Shown piece by piece: positions 60,401 to 64,000 of a stretch of DNA of 64,000 nt. The position numbers were made by a program, and so were the translations under genes. Each line of letters begins with the position of its first letter. The first letter of the stretch is position 1. The stretch covers positions 40,640,162 to 40,704,161 of the forward strand of contig OU342637.1 in assembly GCA_910589415.1 (NCBI GenBank). Direction: 5' to 3'. This DNA comes from Malachius bipustulatus. Lineage: Eukaryota; Arthropoda; Insecta; Coleoptera; Melyridae. The notes under the pieces are model-generated. The model did no database searches and had not been told where the DNA came from. It saw only the letters and a program-made list of their open reading frames with translations.

Positions 60401-63400
60401 AAGCTGATCTCAATCTCATCTGGGCTGTGGTAAAACGTCTGTTTTTATAGAAGCAGTGGCCCTCTTTCTAAACACGACAAGCAACAATGCACCTTATTGG
60501 CACCGTTGATTTCTTGTGTCTGCTTCTTATCATATTTCCCTTATCTCGAGACTTAGCAAGTTGACCTCGCGGCCACCTTACTAAATTGTCCTAAACCTGA
60601 GCTGCCTAAATTTTCCTTAAAATCGGCCGACGCGTGTCACATCTTTTCATTGTTTCGACCTACTATAATTACACCGGCTTAACTTTCATTTTGTATTTTC
60701 ACCTGCTTGCTGTCTATGGATTGTGATGAGCTTTTGGCTATTATTGTCGTTTATTCCTTTGCTTTATTGATTGGTGAAATTTTCATTATCATGGGTGGAA
60801 TACCTAGCACTTTACTATTATTGTCTTTTGACTGGAGCTATTGTTTAATTAATGATTTCACAAATCTTCCACCCGGTCTGTATCTAGGTCATCCTATTCT
60901 TTCAATCGGTGCGAGGCGCTTTTATAAAGGCACCTGGCGATGCTTTACCCTTGCTGTTGCCTCTCATTTCGATGTTTAAAAGTGCTGGAATGTTACCAGC
61001 TAGATGCTAGAGCGATTTCTATTTTATGAATATCTAATAAGCTGACAGGAATCGTTTCTTTGCCGCGATAGCGCGTGGCTGCGTTTTAATTTCCTAACAA
61101 TTTTACCTTTAGGTAATTACGTACCTATTCTTGCACTATTTGCTTTTTCGGTTTGGGTTGATTTAATGAGGGGGATGGAAATAATTTCCTTATCATCCTA
61201 CCTAGGTGCGATCCATTTCATAGCTAAATAAAAAGTGCATGTTTATGTAAATCTATAAAAAAATCAAGTCAATCACTCTTTAACATTAATATTTTTAATT
61301 ATGTCAGTCAGACTCAGCCACCTTCATCACCTCAGTCCTAATGAATGATTATATTGAAAAATACTAAAAATAGGTAAAAAAATTATATAAAAAATTTGGG
61401 AATTTTCATTTGATAATATTTGTTTGGATATTTAAAATGAATTATTTTTCAATTATAATGTGGTTAACTCGCAATAATAAGATATTTACTTTCAGCAATA
61501 AATAATAATTAACCATTGAATTTTCAGCCACAGATAATTAATTAATAATTAATCTAACTTGCAGCAATTAATAATTTTTTTCTTTAGGAAGAAGTTTACA
61601 ATACTGTTATTAAATCAAAAGAGAAAATGTTAGTTAAATTATCAAGCATGCTTATCTACCTATGTATGATTTTTTAGCTAACATTTTTAAAGTTAAAGTT
61701 TACAATTTTATAAGTTGAGTTTAACTTTGTCCAGAGTAACATGAGTAACATGCGATGTGACTATTTAATATAACTGGAAGAATTTCTAAATGGGTTACAA
61801 ACGGACACAATTAAACCCAATTTCATACACTATTTATTAAAATTAATGTGCCTATATGTCTTGGAATGAAAACTCACTATACCTTTTTACTATATCTTGA
61901 CATAATTATGGTAAACCTAAACTGTTGCCCTAATATTTTGGTTTCTATTTTCTTCTATTTATTTTTTAAGCAACATGGTTTTTGATTTTATTTCTGCACT
62001 CTGCAGAGTAATTATTAGCAAATTGCGTCATTAATTTTAAGCGGTGGAGCCATAAAAAAGTTTTTTTTTCAAAATCTTTTAAAAGTGGAATACGTTGATA
62101 GAAACAAAAAAGTGGTATTTTTAGAATCCATGATCAATAGGATCCATTTCTAACCCCATTCCTCTTCTAGTGCAATTATTAGAACCAGGGGCCAAGATAT
62201 TGTTGTCAATGTGTACTTTTGTAAAATATCCTCAGATAATGCACTCACTAGACAATTCATTAATTTCCCCTCACTGTTTTAACAGATAGAAAAGATAAAT
62301 GATAACAATATCTCAACAGCAAAGGGGCGAACTATTTATTTTCATTTGAAAAACCTGCTTAATTTTCAATCATCCCCAAAATGTTATTGCACTTGTTCAG
62401 TAGCTACTCAACAATCGCTTCCCATATAGATAGAAAGGGAGGCGATGGCGGTTTATGTGAAAATGCAGGATTCAGGAACAAGGAAGGGCTTGTATACAAA
62501 TGCATGTCTACCTCCAAAAACACAAAACTATTCAGTAACTTGCAACACTCTGCAGACACTGCCTTTTGGCTAATCAGGGCAGATTTATTAGCCACAAAAA
62601 ATGTGGAAATTTATCTTTGCTTCCAGACAAAACCCTTGAGAGAAAAGAAAACTCCCAAATAAACTCTCAAAATAGTGAAAAATGGGACACAGGTGTACAG
62701 TGACTTTCTTTAGTATTCCATTCCATTCCATTGACTGTATTCTTCAAAGTTCAAAATAGAACTCTGGGGTAAAATTTTGGCATTTTTGACAGCTCTACAA
62801 ACTATCTCTACAAATTTTCAGCTAATCACATATTCTAAAATACAATTTTGAGTTATATTTCTTGATGAATACATACATATTATGACAACACAGTATTAAT
62901 AGCAGTACTTGCTGTTGTAAATATGTAAATAGGTTTTCTTGTAACTTAATTTTTTGACGTATACAAGGTGTTTCGGAATTCCACCGACAAATTTCTAGAG
63001 TATATTCCTCATTCAAAAAGAAAAAGTTCGCAATGGAATTGGCCTAAGGGTTTAATAGTTGTTATAAAATAAGAAACATTATGTTGGAGAGCTACTTCCA
63101 ATGAGCTTTAGCCCGTTAGGGCAATGTTCATATTAATTTTGCCTTTTATTTCTGAACGATGAATATGCTCTAGAAATTTGTCCATCTACTATTAAAATTA
63201 ATGACTAAATTTTTGTGAATTATTTACTATTTATAAGAGAACGACTTTGAGATAATCAAAAGAGTTACAGGGGAGTTAGTGCAGGTTTATTATATTTCCT
63301 AGTCGTATTTGACACGGATATAGTCAAAGGGTACCGATTTGTGAGGATTATGTTGAACTTCTTCTTCACAGATCTCCGTCTCCTGAGCCGATCTACAGTA

Positions 63401-63524
63401 GTGATGGAAAGCGGTTGAATACCAGAGAATTCAGAACAAGGAGACGCTTAGAAGAAGAACGTCATGCTCTTGTCCTCAAAATGCAGGCCATCAATCCGGA
63501 GTTCAAGCCACCGTTGGATTACAA
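33044..63524 (+). CDS. SF1: Splicing factor 1 (SF1/branch-point-binding protein), 5' part, four exons
   Basis: SF1 binds the intron branch point with U2AF at the start of spliceosome assembly. Exons: 33044-33404, 51006-51137, 56289-56364 and 63372-63524, all GT-AG with matching phases, together about 240 codons. The order is: an Arg/Asp/Ser-rich tail (residues about 4-80); a linker with LIADTLATLAASRNFASLF (about 90-108); a U2AF-ligand motif, Arg run then SRW (W134); IFIPGMPTILPP; the LQLQIEEVSRKLRSGDLGIP helix; SPSPEP (S191 and S193); and a second helix ending NPEFKPPLDYK. This matches SF1 up to the KH domain, which lies off the right end with the zinc knuckle. Introns are 17.6, 5.2 and 7.0 kb. 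The long Arg/Asp tail is absent from the human protein. Confidence 0.92.
33527..33881. mobile_element. MITE with arms of about 95 bp in SF1 intron 1
   Basis: The left arm (AACTGCTGTTTAGCTTTCCA ... CTCTCAGCGTTGCC, about 33527-33620) is matched by an inverted right arm ending near 33881 (GGAAAGCTAAAAAGCAGT). Total is about 355 bp. It is non-coding. It starts about 120 bases downstream of the exon 1 donor. Confidence 0.7.
33882..34149 (+). other. SF1 intron 1, unassigned
   Basis: No gene or element recognised. Confidence 0.35.
34150..34296 (-). pseudogene. LINE ORF1 N-terminal zinc-finger fragment
   Basis: From an ATG at about 34296 the minus strand reads MAGCEQTV, then a Cys/His pattern CAYCSKSV, CITCANVFHPSC. 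This PHD-like cluster is often found at the start of ORF1 in CR1/Jockey-type LINEs. A similar cluster end lies at 37410-37449 and another at about 54140-54240. Confidence 0.45.
34297..34424 (-). pseudogene. LINE ORF2 C-terminal piece, split from 35817 by an hAT-type MITE
   Basis: Once the MITE and one copy of its 8-bp duplication are ignored, this stretch continues in frame from the LINE frame that ends at 35817. It contains LTFYIETPRTNVMMRSP, typical of the region after RT in CR1/Jockey-like proteins. Confidence 0.6.
34425..35824. mobile_element. hAT-type MITE, 1.38 kb, inserted in a LINE frame
   Basis: GTCCAATC at 34425-34432 is repeated at 35817-35824. The element starts TAGTGTTGGGAGTATTCG and ends with the inverted TAGTGATGGGCAGAATCG. 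TAGTG.TGGG ends with an 8-bp duplication are typical of hAT elements. Many ATTCGAATAC and AGTACTCG words crowd the two ends as sub-terminal repeats. The middle is AT-rich and non-coding. Confidence 0.85.
35205..35275. repeat. Perfect 32-bp inverted repeat with 7-base loop
   Basis: AAAACTGTTAGTTGGATACA and the next 12 bases are exactly inverted after a GGCAGGT spacer. It lies in the middle of the hAT-type MITE. Confidence 0.85.
35817..37449 (-). pseudogene. Internally deleted LINE (ORF1 and ORF2 pieces)
   Basis: On the minus strand, 37449-37040 carries an ORF1-like part: FFCNKCNRTTDQLSELKEML, then RESNIIMYGLPE, as in the RRM-like ORF1 of CR1/Jockey-type LINEs. Next, 36606-36112 holds the start of RT-region ORF2 (CFWAYINQQK, EEDVHRAIKKLGNKLTAGCD). 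A frame change near 36130 leads to GDPTDIGNYRFVSILSNFAKVFE, then FQHGF. The catalytic core with the expected YxDD box is missing, and the frame passes directly to thumb-like sequence (ISLKFLYNLLHSRLD) at the MITE border. The endonuclease is also absent. The copy is dead. Confidence 0.8.
37525..40087. mobile_element. Element with about 430-bp inverted repeats carrying an XPG/PIN-like and CXC gene
   Basis: The left arm, about 37525-37959, and right arm, about 39656-40087, are near-identical inverted copies. Outer ends read TGCATTTCATGCGGAAAAGA; inner ends read GCGCAGTAGTGCG. The 1.7-kb middle holds one gene (38232-39340, plus strand). A target duplication is not obvious. Long inverted repeats around one gene indicate a DNA transposon. 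XPG-like nuclease and cysteine-rich domains recall the Academ (AcademX) group, but this assignment is from memory and unproven. The arms also contain mirror copies of a small open frame (66 codons), probably accidental. Confidence 0.75.
38232..39340 (+). pseudogene. XPG/PIN-like nuclease plus Tesmin/TSO1-type CXC protein, frameshifted
   Basis: The first frame (38232-38561) has KFLSNDKNKKSFINLL, then EEDADLLIVESAL and FIIGSDVDLLALL. The acidic spacing resembles the XPG-I/PIN nuclease core (E-x-D ... D-x-D). A frameshift near 38550 leads to the second frame (38558-39340) with FLHAFSGCDTTSAFFGIGKS, LPPTAEAAKYHTHRTYYQ, and a Cys-rich tail CKCTKNCGSACGCRKAGLHC followed by CQNCSGEIC, a CXC-type zinc cluster. 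The C-terminus is acidic, then basic. The N-terminal part of a nuclease fold is missing. I know this GCDTTSAFFG/CXC combination as a repetitive protein type in several invertebrates; function unproven. Confidence 0.7.
40088..41448 (+). other. SF1 intron 1, unassigned
   Basis: AT-rich. A TACAGGGTGATTGAAAA motif lies near 40515. No gene supported. Confidence 0.4.
41614..41871. mobile_element. Palindromic MITE, 258 bp, next to the transposase gene
   Basis: Ends of 30 bp (TCGATGGTGAACTGGCAATA...) are inverted with one mismatch, flanked by TA (41612-41613 and 41872-41873). It lies 47 bases beyond the transposase stop codon, inside the larger transposon. It has no gene. Confidence 0.75.
41919..43301 (-). 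CDS. DDE transposase (DDE_3, IS630/Tc1-like), 460 aa, open
   Basis: The protein would cut and rejoin the transposon ends. Residues 1-80 look like a helix-turn-helix DNA-binding region (STRSVHRILKTFKES near 57-70), followed by a basic RGRKRID segment. The catalytic core is IYFLDETW (D187), SVVVMDNASYHSRR (D287) and PPYHCELNPIELIW (E370), the D-D-E set of this family. The second spacing is longer than in Tc1 because of an insert holding GDIINWLAQRN and QLLNIARA. The tail is acidic and Ser/Asp-rich. ATG 43301 is the first Met in frame. The frame is uninterrupted and lies opposite to SF1 in its first intron. A dead relative is at 26068-26640. Confidence 0.88.
   Translation of the reverse strand: MSNMEGESSQSKRRRTNLSTGEKTIIYNVYCGLRERNQSMLVNDVVALCSDLTKVSTRSVHRILKTFKESKGGTEKVAENIETRGRKRIDIDDDIKYAVRRKFHSFFFLNEIPTLKAIAAEINSDDAMPKISRRVLLRTLRQMNITHMKRQRKSLLIEREKIILWRRNYLQKIREYRREGKKIYFLDETWLNQGHTVSKIWQDLEITSRRQAFFEGFSTGLKAPAGKGRRLIITHIGSDSGFLENGLLLFESKKTSDYHEEMDAEKFESWFLKILPSLEPNSVVVMDNASYHSRRLEPSPTTAWRKGDIINWLAQRNIPFDDNMLKVQLLNIARAQIPHFKRYAVDELARECNIIVHRLPPYHCELNPIELIWAQIKNQVAKQNVTFKMDEVKRLLATAIGDVTAETWRNCIRHTTKEEDRMWDLDTIVDVSVEPLIINLNDNGDRDSCPSSDDFSSDDD
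43417..43612 (+). repeat. 5' LTR
   Basis: Starts TGTCAGGTAACTG and ends ACAACTATATAATA. An AATAAA lies near 43548. Same length and, as read, same sequence as the 3' LTR. Confidence 0.93.
43613..43630 (+). promoter_or_regulatory. Probable primer binding site
   Basis: TGGCGCAGTCAGTATCGG starts at the first base after the LTR. TGG at this place is the complement of a tRNA CCA end. The tRNA is not identified with certainty. Confidence 0.7.
43753..47889 (+). CDS. Gag-Pol polyprotein of the Ty3/gypsy element, 1378 aa
   Basis: One frame makes all the element's core proteins. Gag runs to about residue 310 and ends with two zinc knuckles (C277-C280-H284-C289 and C296-C299-H304-C309). The protease has FKIDCGAKVNLIS at about 367-379, with Cys after the catalytic Asp. 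RT has FSTLDVTSSFW (about 580), FGIKAASELFQ and YIDDLLVWG (about 647). RNase H has VISVDASKNG (about 795) and TDHKPL. Integrase has an HHCC zinc site (from about 1011), GVDLFEF (D about 1074), SDNAP (about 1128) and GLAERTIQ (E about 1164). The RT-RNase H-integrase order places it in Ty3/gypsy; likeness to mag/K02A2.6-type elements is my impression. There is no env. Gag and Pol share one frame without a shift. Confidence 0.93.
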   Translation: MTKEDKKVTINVSEEEKVKLSMDIKGPAPMCMSGNMAENWKIWLLKFRNYVKAANLDMKNQGMLCAQLLHFLGEDAIPIYMTFIIPKEEEDKLEPLINKFDNYFVPKKNIVYERYKFLSYRQTNETIEQFVTELKNKAKQSELGDLQDELVKTMLIIGIKEDNLREKLLEKTSLTLDKAVEFCIIAENTKQQNKEMTSKARGNLEVDVVRNTSRQQSNVVKSSSPASANYHHEYRYRNSGSRPGNAAIKTQYRGMRNNGRNNSTSMSRSRNQMIVNCTKCKKTHEINKCPAFGKQCTVCKKFNHFSYACRMNHINLIETNEENMMRQQEENAITSNDTFTIDEVCGNSDQNKEWLTEIKINNVSTKFKIDCGAKVNLISKDKLIKINPCLLDKIRNVDDILMTYTKQKIKILGKLNTDVEYKNEIYNLDFYVTKENHQSILGLGASTHLGMIKRIDDVTNNNSEIDNLLIEYKDVFEGIGNIGLPYHIEIEEGAKPVVQPIRKIPFALEKEVKKCLDHMEENKIIEKVNETTEWLNAVVLVKKANGSLRICLDPRDLNKVMKKQHCKIPTFDEISSKLKNAKFFSTLDVTSSFWCIPLDEDSSKLCTFGTIFGTYKFLRMPFGIKAASELFQDRFRQMFKAEGVAVYIDDLLVWGEDQEQHNKRLKSVLEVARKNNVKFNVDKCKFNKSEVTYLGYKFSKDGISIDDEKTEAIKNMPIPKDKKDVQRFLGLITYVGRFVNNLSEKTKPLRDLIKNNTMFNWQKIHEDAFNKLKQIIISSDSLKFFDPNEEVVISVDASKNGLGAALLQGDKPCAYASRAMTDTQTRYAQIEKELLAVCFGVEKFHQYVFGRRFTVETDHKPLINIFEKPLNMCPARLQRMLLSLQKYDINLIYKPGKGLVIADSLSRATIDKKYVDNKDLEAQICLIEKNVSITEERLLELKKLTQTDNELKLLQKYIIDGWPKSKTKIPVDIRPYYKFKNEITEANGIIYKNQRIIIPAKMRSKVLNSLHQGHFGINNCLQRAQESVYWPGISSQIENIVSRCEVCQTFSNSKPKEFLQNIEIPKKPWSKVGVDLFEFRRENYLLVVDYYSKYFELVSLKNNTSSENIINKLKSIFARHGIPNFLISDNAPNLVSQKFERFSESWNFKHVTSSPYHQQANGLAERTIQTVKNMMKKCFENGEDIYMSLLAYRNTPVYNSFTPAQILMSRILRDDIPRKPSMLEPKIINKKHFHNKLNSAQKSYKTYYDRNAHFRKSFTRGDSIWYQDKPQSRWRKGKIVDVLKDRTYKILRADNSMIVRNSKFIKSNVKNCTNSYNSHRYEYDFDDEDPQSITSDLSDDKDQLNNQINDENRACQPSSDLYVTRSGRTVKAPVLFNS
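48218..48228 (+). promoter_or_regulatory. Polypurine tract
   Basis: AAAAAGGGGGA ends one base before the 3' LTR, the usual place for plus-strand priming. Confidence 0.85.
48229..48424 (+). repeat. 3' LTR
   Basis: Same 196 bases as 43417-43612 by eye, followed by the target duplication GCGAC. Confidence 0.93.
48430..49400. other. Remainder of the IS630/Tc1-like transposon
   Basis: Non-coding part between the gypsy insertion point and the right inverted repeat. No second gene is evident. Confidence 0.5.
49437..51005 (+). other. SF1 intron 1, last part, with a GC-rich patch
   Basis: About 50215-50640 is clearly GC-richer than its surroundings, with words such as CTCAATACGTCC, CTCAATGCGTCG and CCTCAATACGGCACC. 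It is probably a fragment of an unidentified repeat. No coding or rRNA motif was recognised. The branch/acceptor region of exon 2 ends TTTATTTTCTAG. Confidence 0.4.
51006..51137 (+). CDS. SF1: SF1 exon 2, U2AF-ligand motif
   Basis: TTTTCTAG acceptor, GTAAGT donor, 132 bases. It encodes TEEERRRRRRSRWGGSEHEK and IFIPGMPTILPPNLNKDQEQ. The Arg run with SRW is the motif that docks on the U2AF large subunit in known SF1 proteins. Confidence 0.92.
51138..52294 (+). other. SF1 intron 2, first part
   Basis: AT-rich with a (TA)n run at about 51437-51457. No gene recognised. The last 60 bases or so may be 3' UTR of the minus-strand LINE. Confidence 0.4.
52295..53210 (-). pseudogene. LINE ORF2 C-terminal half: RNase H and zinc cluster
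   Basis: On the minus strand the frame reads DWKEWQTNGTPVPEKRVGLV, then ASIFQAEINAIRL, ILSDSQANLKAL, VTLAWVPGHRGTPGNEAADQ, and finally a tail with LDETASHVILECPV and stop near 52297. It has the same domain type as the LINE at 1-3650. At least two frame changes (near 52650 and 52920) and stops (near 52457) make it dead. RT and endonuclease are missing. Confidence 0.8.
53211..54049 (+). other. SF1 intron 2, unassigned, with (ATT)n
   Basis: (ATT)n at about 53288-53313 and a TACAGGGTATTCTCGAAATG motif at about 53414. No gene. Confidence 0.4.
54050..54350 (+). pseudogene. LINE ORF1 N-terminal fragment with zinc cluster
   Basis: In pieces the plus strand reads MSKATEDGVDVEGSENN, then KCCDTKKCSVNVCANCFSIY and HRSCARRYPELKK, then KWFERQVMDEEQK. 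The Cys/His order resembles the ORF1 zinc cluster seen at 34150-34296. Stops separate the pieces. Confidence 0.5.
54351..54952 (+). other. SF1 intron 2, unassigned
   Basis: AT-rich. CCCATATTCCCAAACGA near 54864 resembles the end of the MITE at 12925-13079, so a diverged relative may flank the next element. Confidence 0.35.
54953..55920. mobile_element. Non-autonomous element with GTTAA-rich ends
   Basis: Ends read GGTGGGCACAGTTAATCC and, inverted, GTTGGGCATTAACTCG, each followed by many GTTAAC/CGTTAAT words. The shape resembles hAT-type MITEs, but no 8-bp duplication is visible. About 0.97 kb, no gene. Confidence 0.5.
55921..56288 (+). other. SF1 intron 2, last part
   Basis: Unassigned. It ends with the exon 3 acceptor CATTGCAG. 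Confidence 0.4.
56289..56364 (+). CDS. SF1: SF1 exon 3, helix region
   Basis: TTGCAG acceptor, GTCTGA donor, 76 bases. It encodes LQLQIEEVSRKLRSGDLGIP and ANPEE. The weak donor (GTCTGA) is supported by exact phase and protein continuity with exon 4. The frame that continues past it is intron. Confidence 0.88.
56365..57437 (+). other. SF1 intron 3, first part; possible minus-strand LTR
   Basis: 56935-57363 starts TGTAACAAAG and ends ACGTACA. On the minus strand it has an AATAAA near 56990, giving a weak LTR-like look without target duplication. At 57399-57422 CAATCTGAG and its inverse form a hairpin, followed by a purine tract AAAGGGGGAGGA. No gene. Confidence 0.3.
57438..61240 (+). other. 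T-rich block of about 3.8 kb with diverged internal repeats, unknown nature
   Basis: The plus strand here is rich in T and poor in A runs, unlike its neighbours, and has no long frame. A purine tract lies directly before it, and TGTAATG starts it. Two diverged copies of a 90-base unit lie at about 59152-59232 and 59397-59492 (TCTATCCTAC, GAGGGTGCT). Three copies of another lie at 60113-60363. It could be a very long LTR or the untranslated part of a large retroelement. I cannot identify it. Confidence 0.4.
60113..60363 (+). repeat. Three imperfect copies of an AGAGTCCACTTA...GTCATCTCC unit
   Basis: Copies at about 60113-60168, 60257-60311 and 60326-60363 share AGAGTCCACTTA, CGTCATCTCC and, in the first two, GGCAAATTA. 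Spacing is irregular. Confidence 0.7.
61241..63371 (+). other. SF1 intron 3, last part
   Basis: AT-rich and unassigned apart from the small inverted repeat at 62965-63185. It ends with the acceptor CTTCTTCACAG. Confidence 0.4.
62965..63185. repeat. Small fold-back repeat
   Basis: ACAAATTTCTAGAGTATATT near 62985 is inverted near 63165-63182 (AATATGCTCTAGAAATTTGT). The left side starts ACAAGGTGTTTCGG. About 200 bp, no gene. Confidence 0.5.
63372..63524 (+). CDS. SF1: SF1 exon 4, SPSP motif and second helix
   Basis: TTCACAG acceptor, GTAAGA donor, 153 bases. The first base completes an Arg codon begun in exon 3, then SPSPEPIYSSDGKRLNTREF, a basic helix (TRRRLEEERHALVLK) and NPEFKPPLDYK. The SPSP serines are phosphorylated by KIS kinase in mammalian SF1. 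Confidence 0.93.
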
Positions 63525-64000
63525 GTAAGACTTGAAATATTAACACTGATATTATTTGTGTAAAACGGAAGCTAATATTTCATGTATAGTACAGTAAATG
63601 ACGGTTTTTGGCTAGAAATTCTTTCAAGAAAAATGGATTTCGCTGAAACTTTGACAGTAAGTAGGGAATACTCCAAGAAGAAAAATCTACCCTATGCCAA
63701 GGTGTGCTTTTTCGTTGGGGTGATGCAACCCTCTCTACTCAGTACTCACTCGATTTTAAATTTAGAATAAAAAGGCCAAAATGTGCGAGCAGAGAGCGTA
63801 TCTCCTCTCGCTCCGTTCGGGTACCTTCAGATTCCTTTGAACCCGCAACGGAACAGAGGGATTGCGGAGATTTAAAAAGAAATTACAAAGAGAGAGAAAT
63901 ACTTTATTTAAAGTTGTGCTGCCTGTCTGTGACAGGTTGCTTTTATACACAGCATAACAATCAATCATAAAAAGACAATAACATAAAAATTTAACAATTA
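63525..64000 (+). other. Start of SF1 intron 4
   Basis: Intron sequence to the end of the window. No gene recognised. Confidence 0.5.

Noticed and set aside
1..64000. CRISPR arrays, tRNA genes and bacterial operons
   Set aside because: No regular spacer-repeat arrays or recognisable tRNA cloverleaf were seen; all genes have eukaryotic introns or are mobile elements.

Overview
The window looks like an AT-rich insect nuclear genome. It has long transposon-filled introns, GT-AG splice sites, and two conserved insect genes. Interspersed (TCAGG)n tracts match the telomere repeat known from many beetles, so a beetle is possible, but this is inference only.

Two host genes lie head to head, and both run off the window. 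Polybromo (PBRM1 orthologue, PBAF chromatin-remodelling subunit) is on the minus strand. Its start codon is at 19825 and ten exons can be read down to about 4095. They encode bromodomains 1-4 and the probable start of bromodomain 5; the rest lies off the left end. SF1 (splicing factor 1/branch-point-binding protein) is on the plus strand. Its start codon is at 33044, with exons at 33044-33404, 51006-51137, 56289-56364 and 63372-63524. These encode an Arg/Asp-rich N-terminus, the U2AF-binding motif and the helix-hairpin region with its split SPSP motif. The KH domain lies off the right end. Exon phases agree at every junction I checked. About 13 kb of repeats separates the two start codons.

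Most of the rest is mobile DNA. 1-3650: decayed APE/RNase H-type LINE. 5.1-16 kb (polybromo intron): LINE scraps, TA-type and TTAA-type MITEs, and a 3.3-kb hAT-type element with an exact 8-bp target duplication and several elements inside it. 20-33 kb (between the genes): a 5'-truncated R1/TRAS/SART-like LINE beside TCAGG repeats with a clear target duplication, a dead DDE transposase fragment, several MITEs and a possible solo LTR. 33.4-51 kb (SF1 intron 1): a MITE, a LINE whose reading frame is interrupted by an hAT-type MITE, a 2.56-kb element with about 430-bp inverted repeats carrying a frameshifted XPG/PIN-like plus CXC-domain gene, and a nested composite. In the composite, an IS630/Tc1-like transposon with perfect 36-bp terminal repeats and an open 460-aa transposase has been entered by an intact Ty3/gypsy element with apparently identical 196-bp LTRs and an open 1378-aa Gag-Pol. 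51-64 kb: more LINE fragments, repeat elements and a T-rich 3.8-kb block of unknown nature with diverged internal repeats.

The best candidates for something poorly described are the long-inverted-repeat XPG/CXC element (37.5-40.1 kb), the TTAA-type MITE with five 22-bp palindromes (7.9-8.6 kb), the TCAGG tracts and the 57.4-61.2 kb block. All boundaries and comparisons were made by eye.
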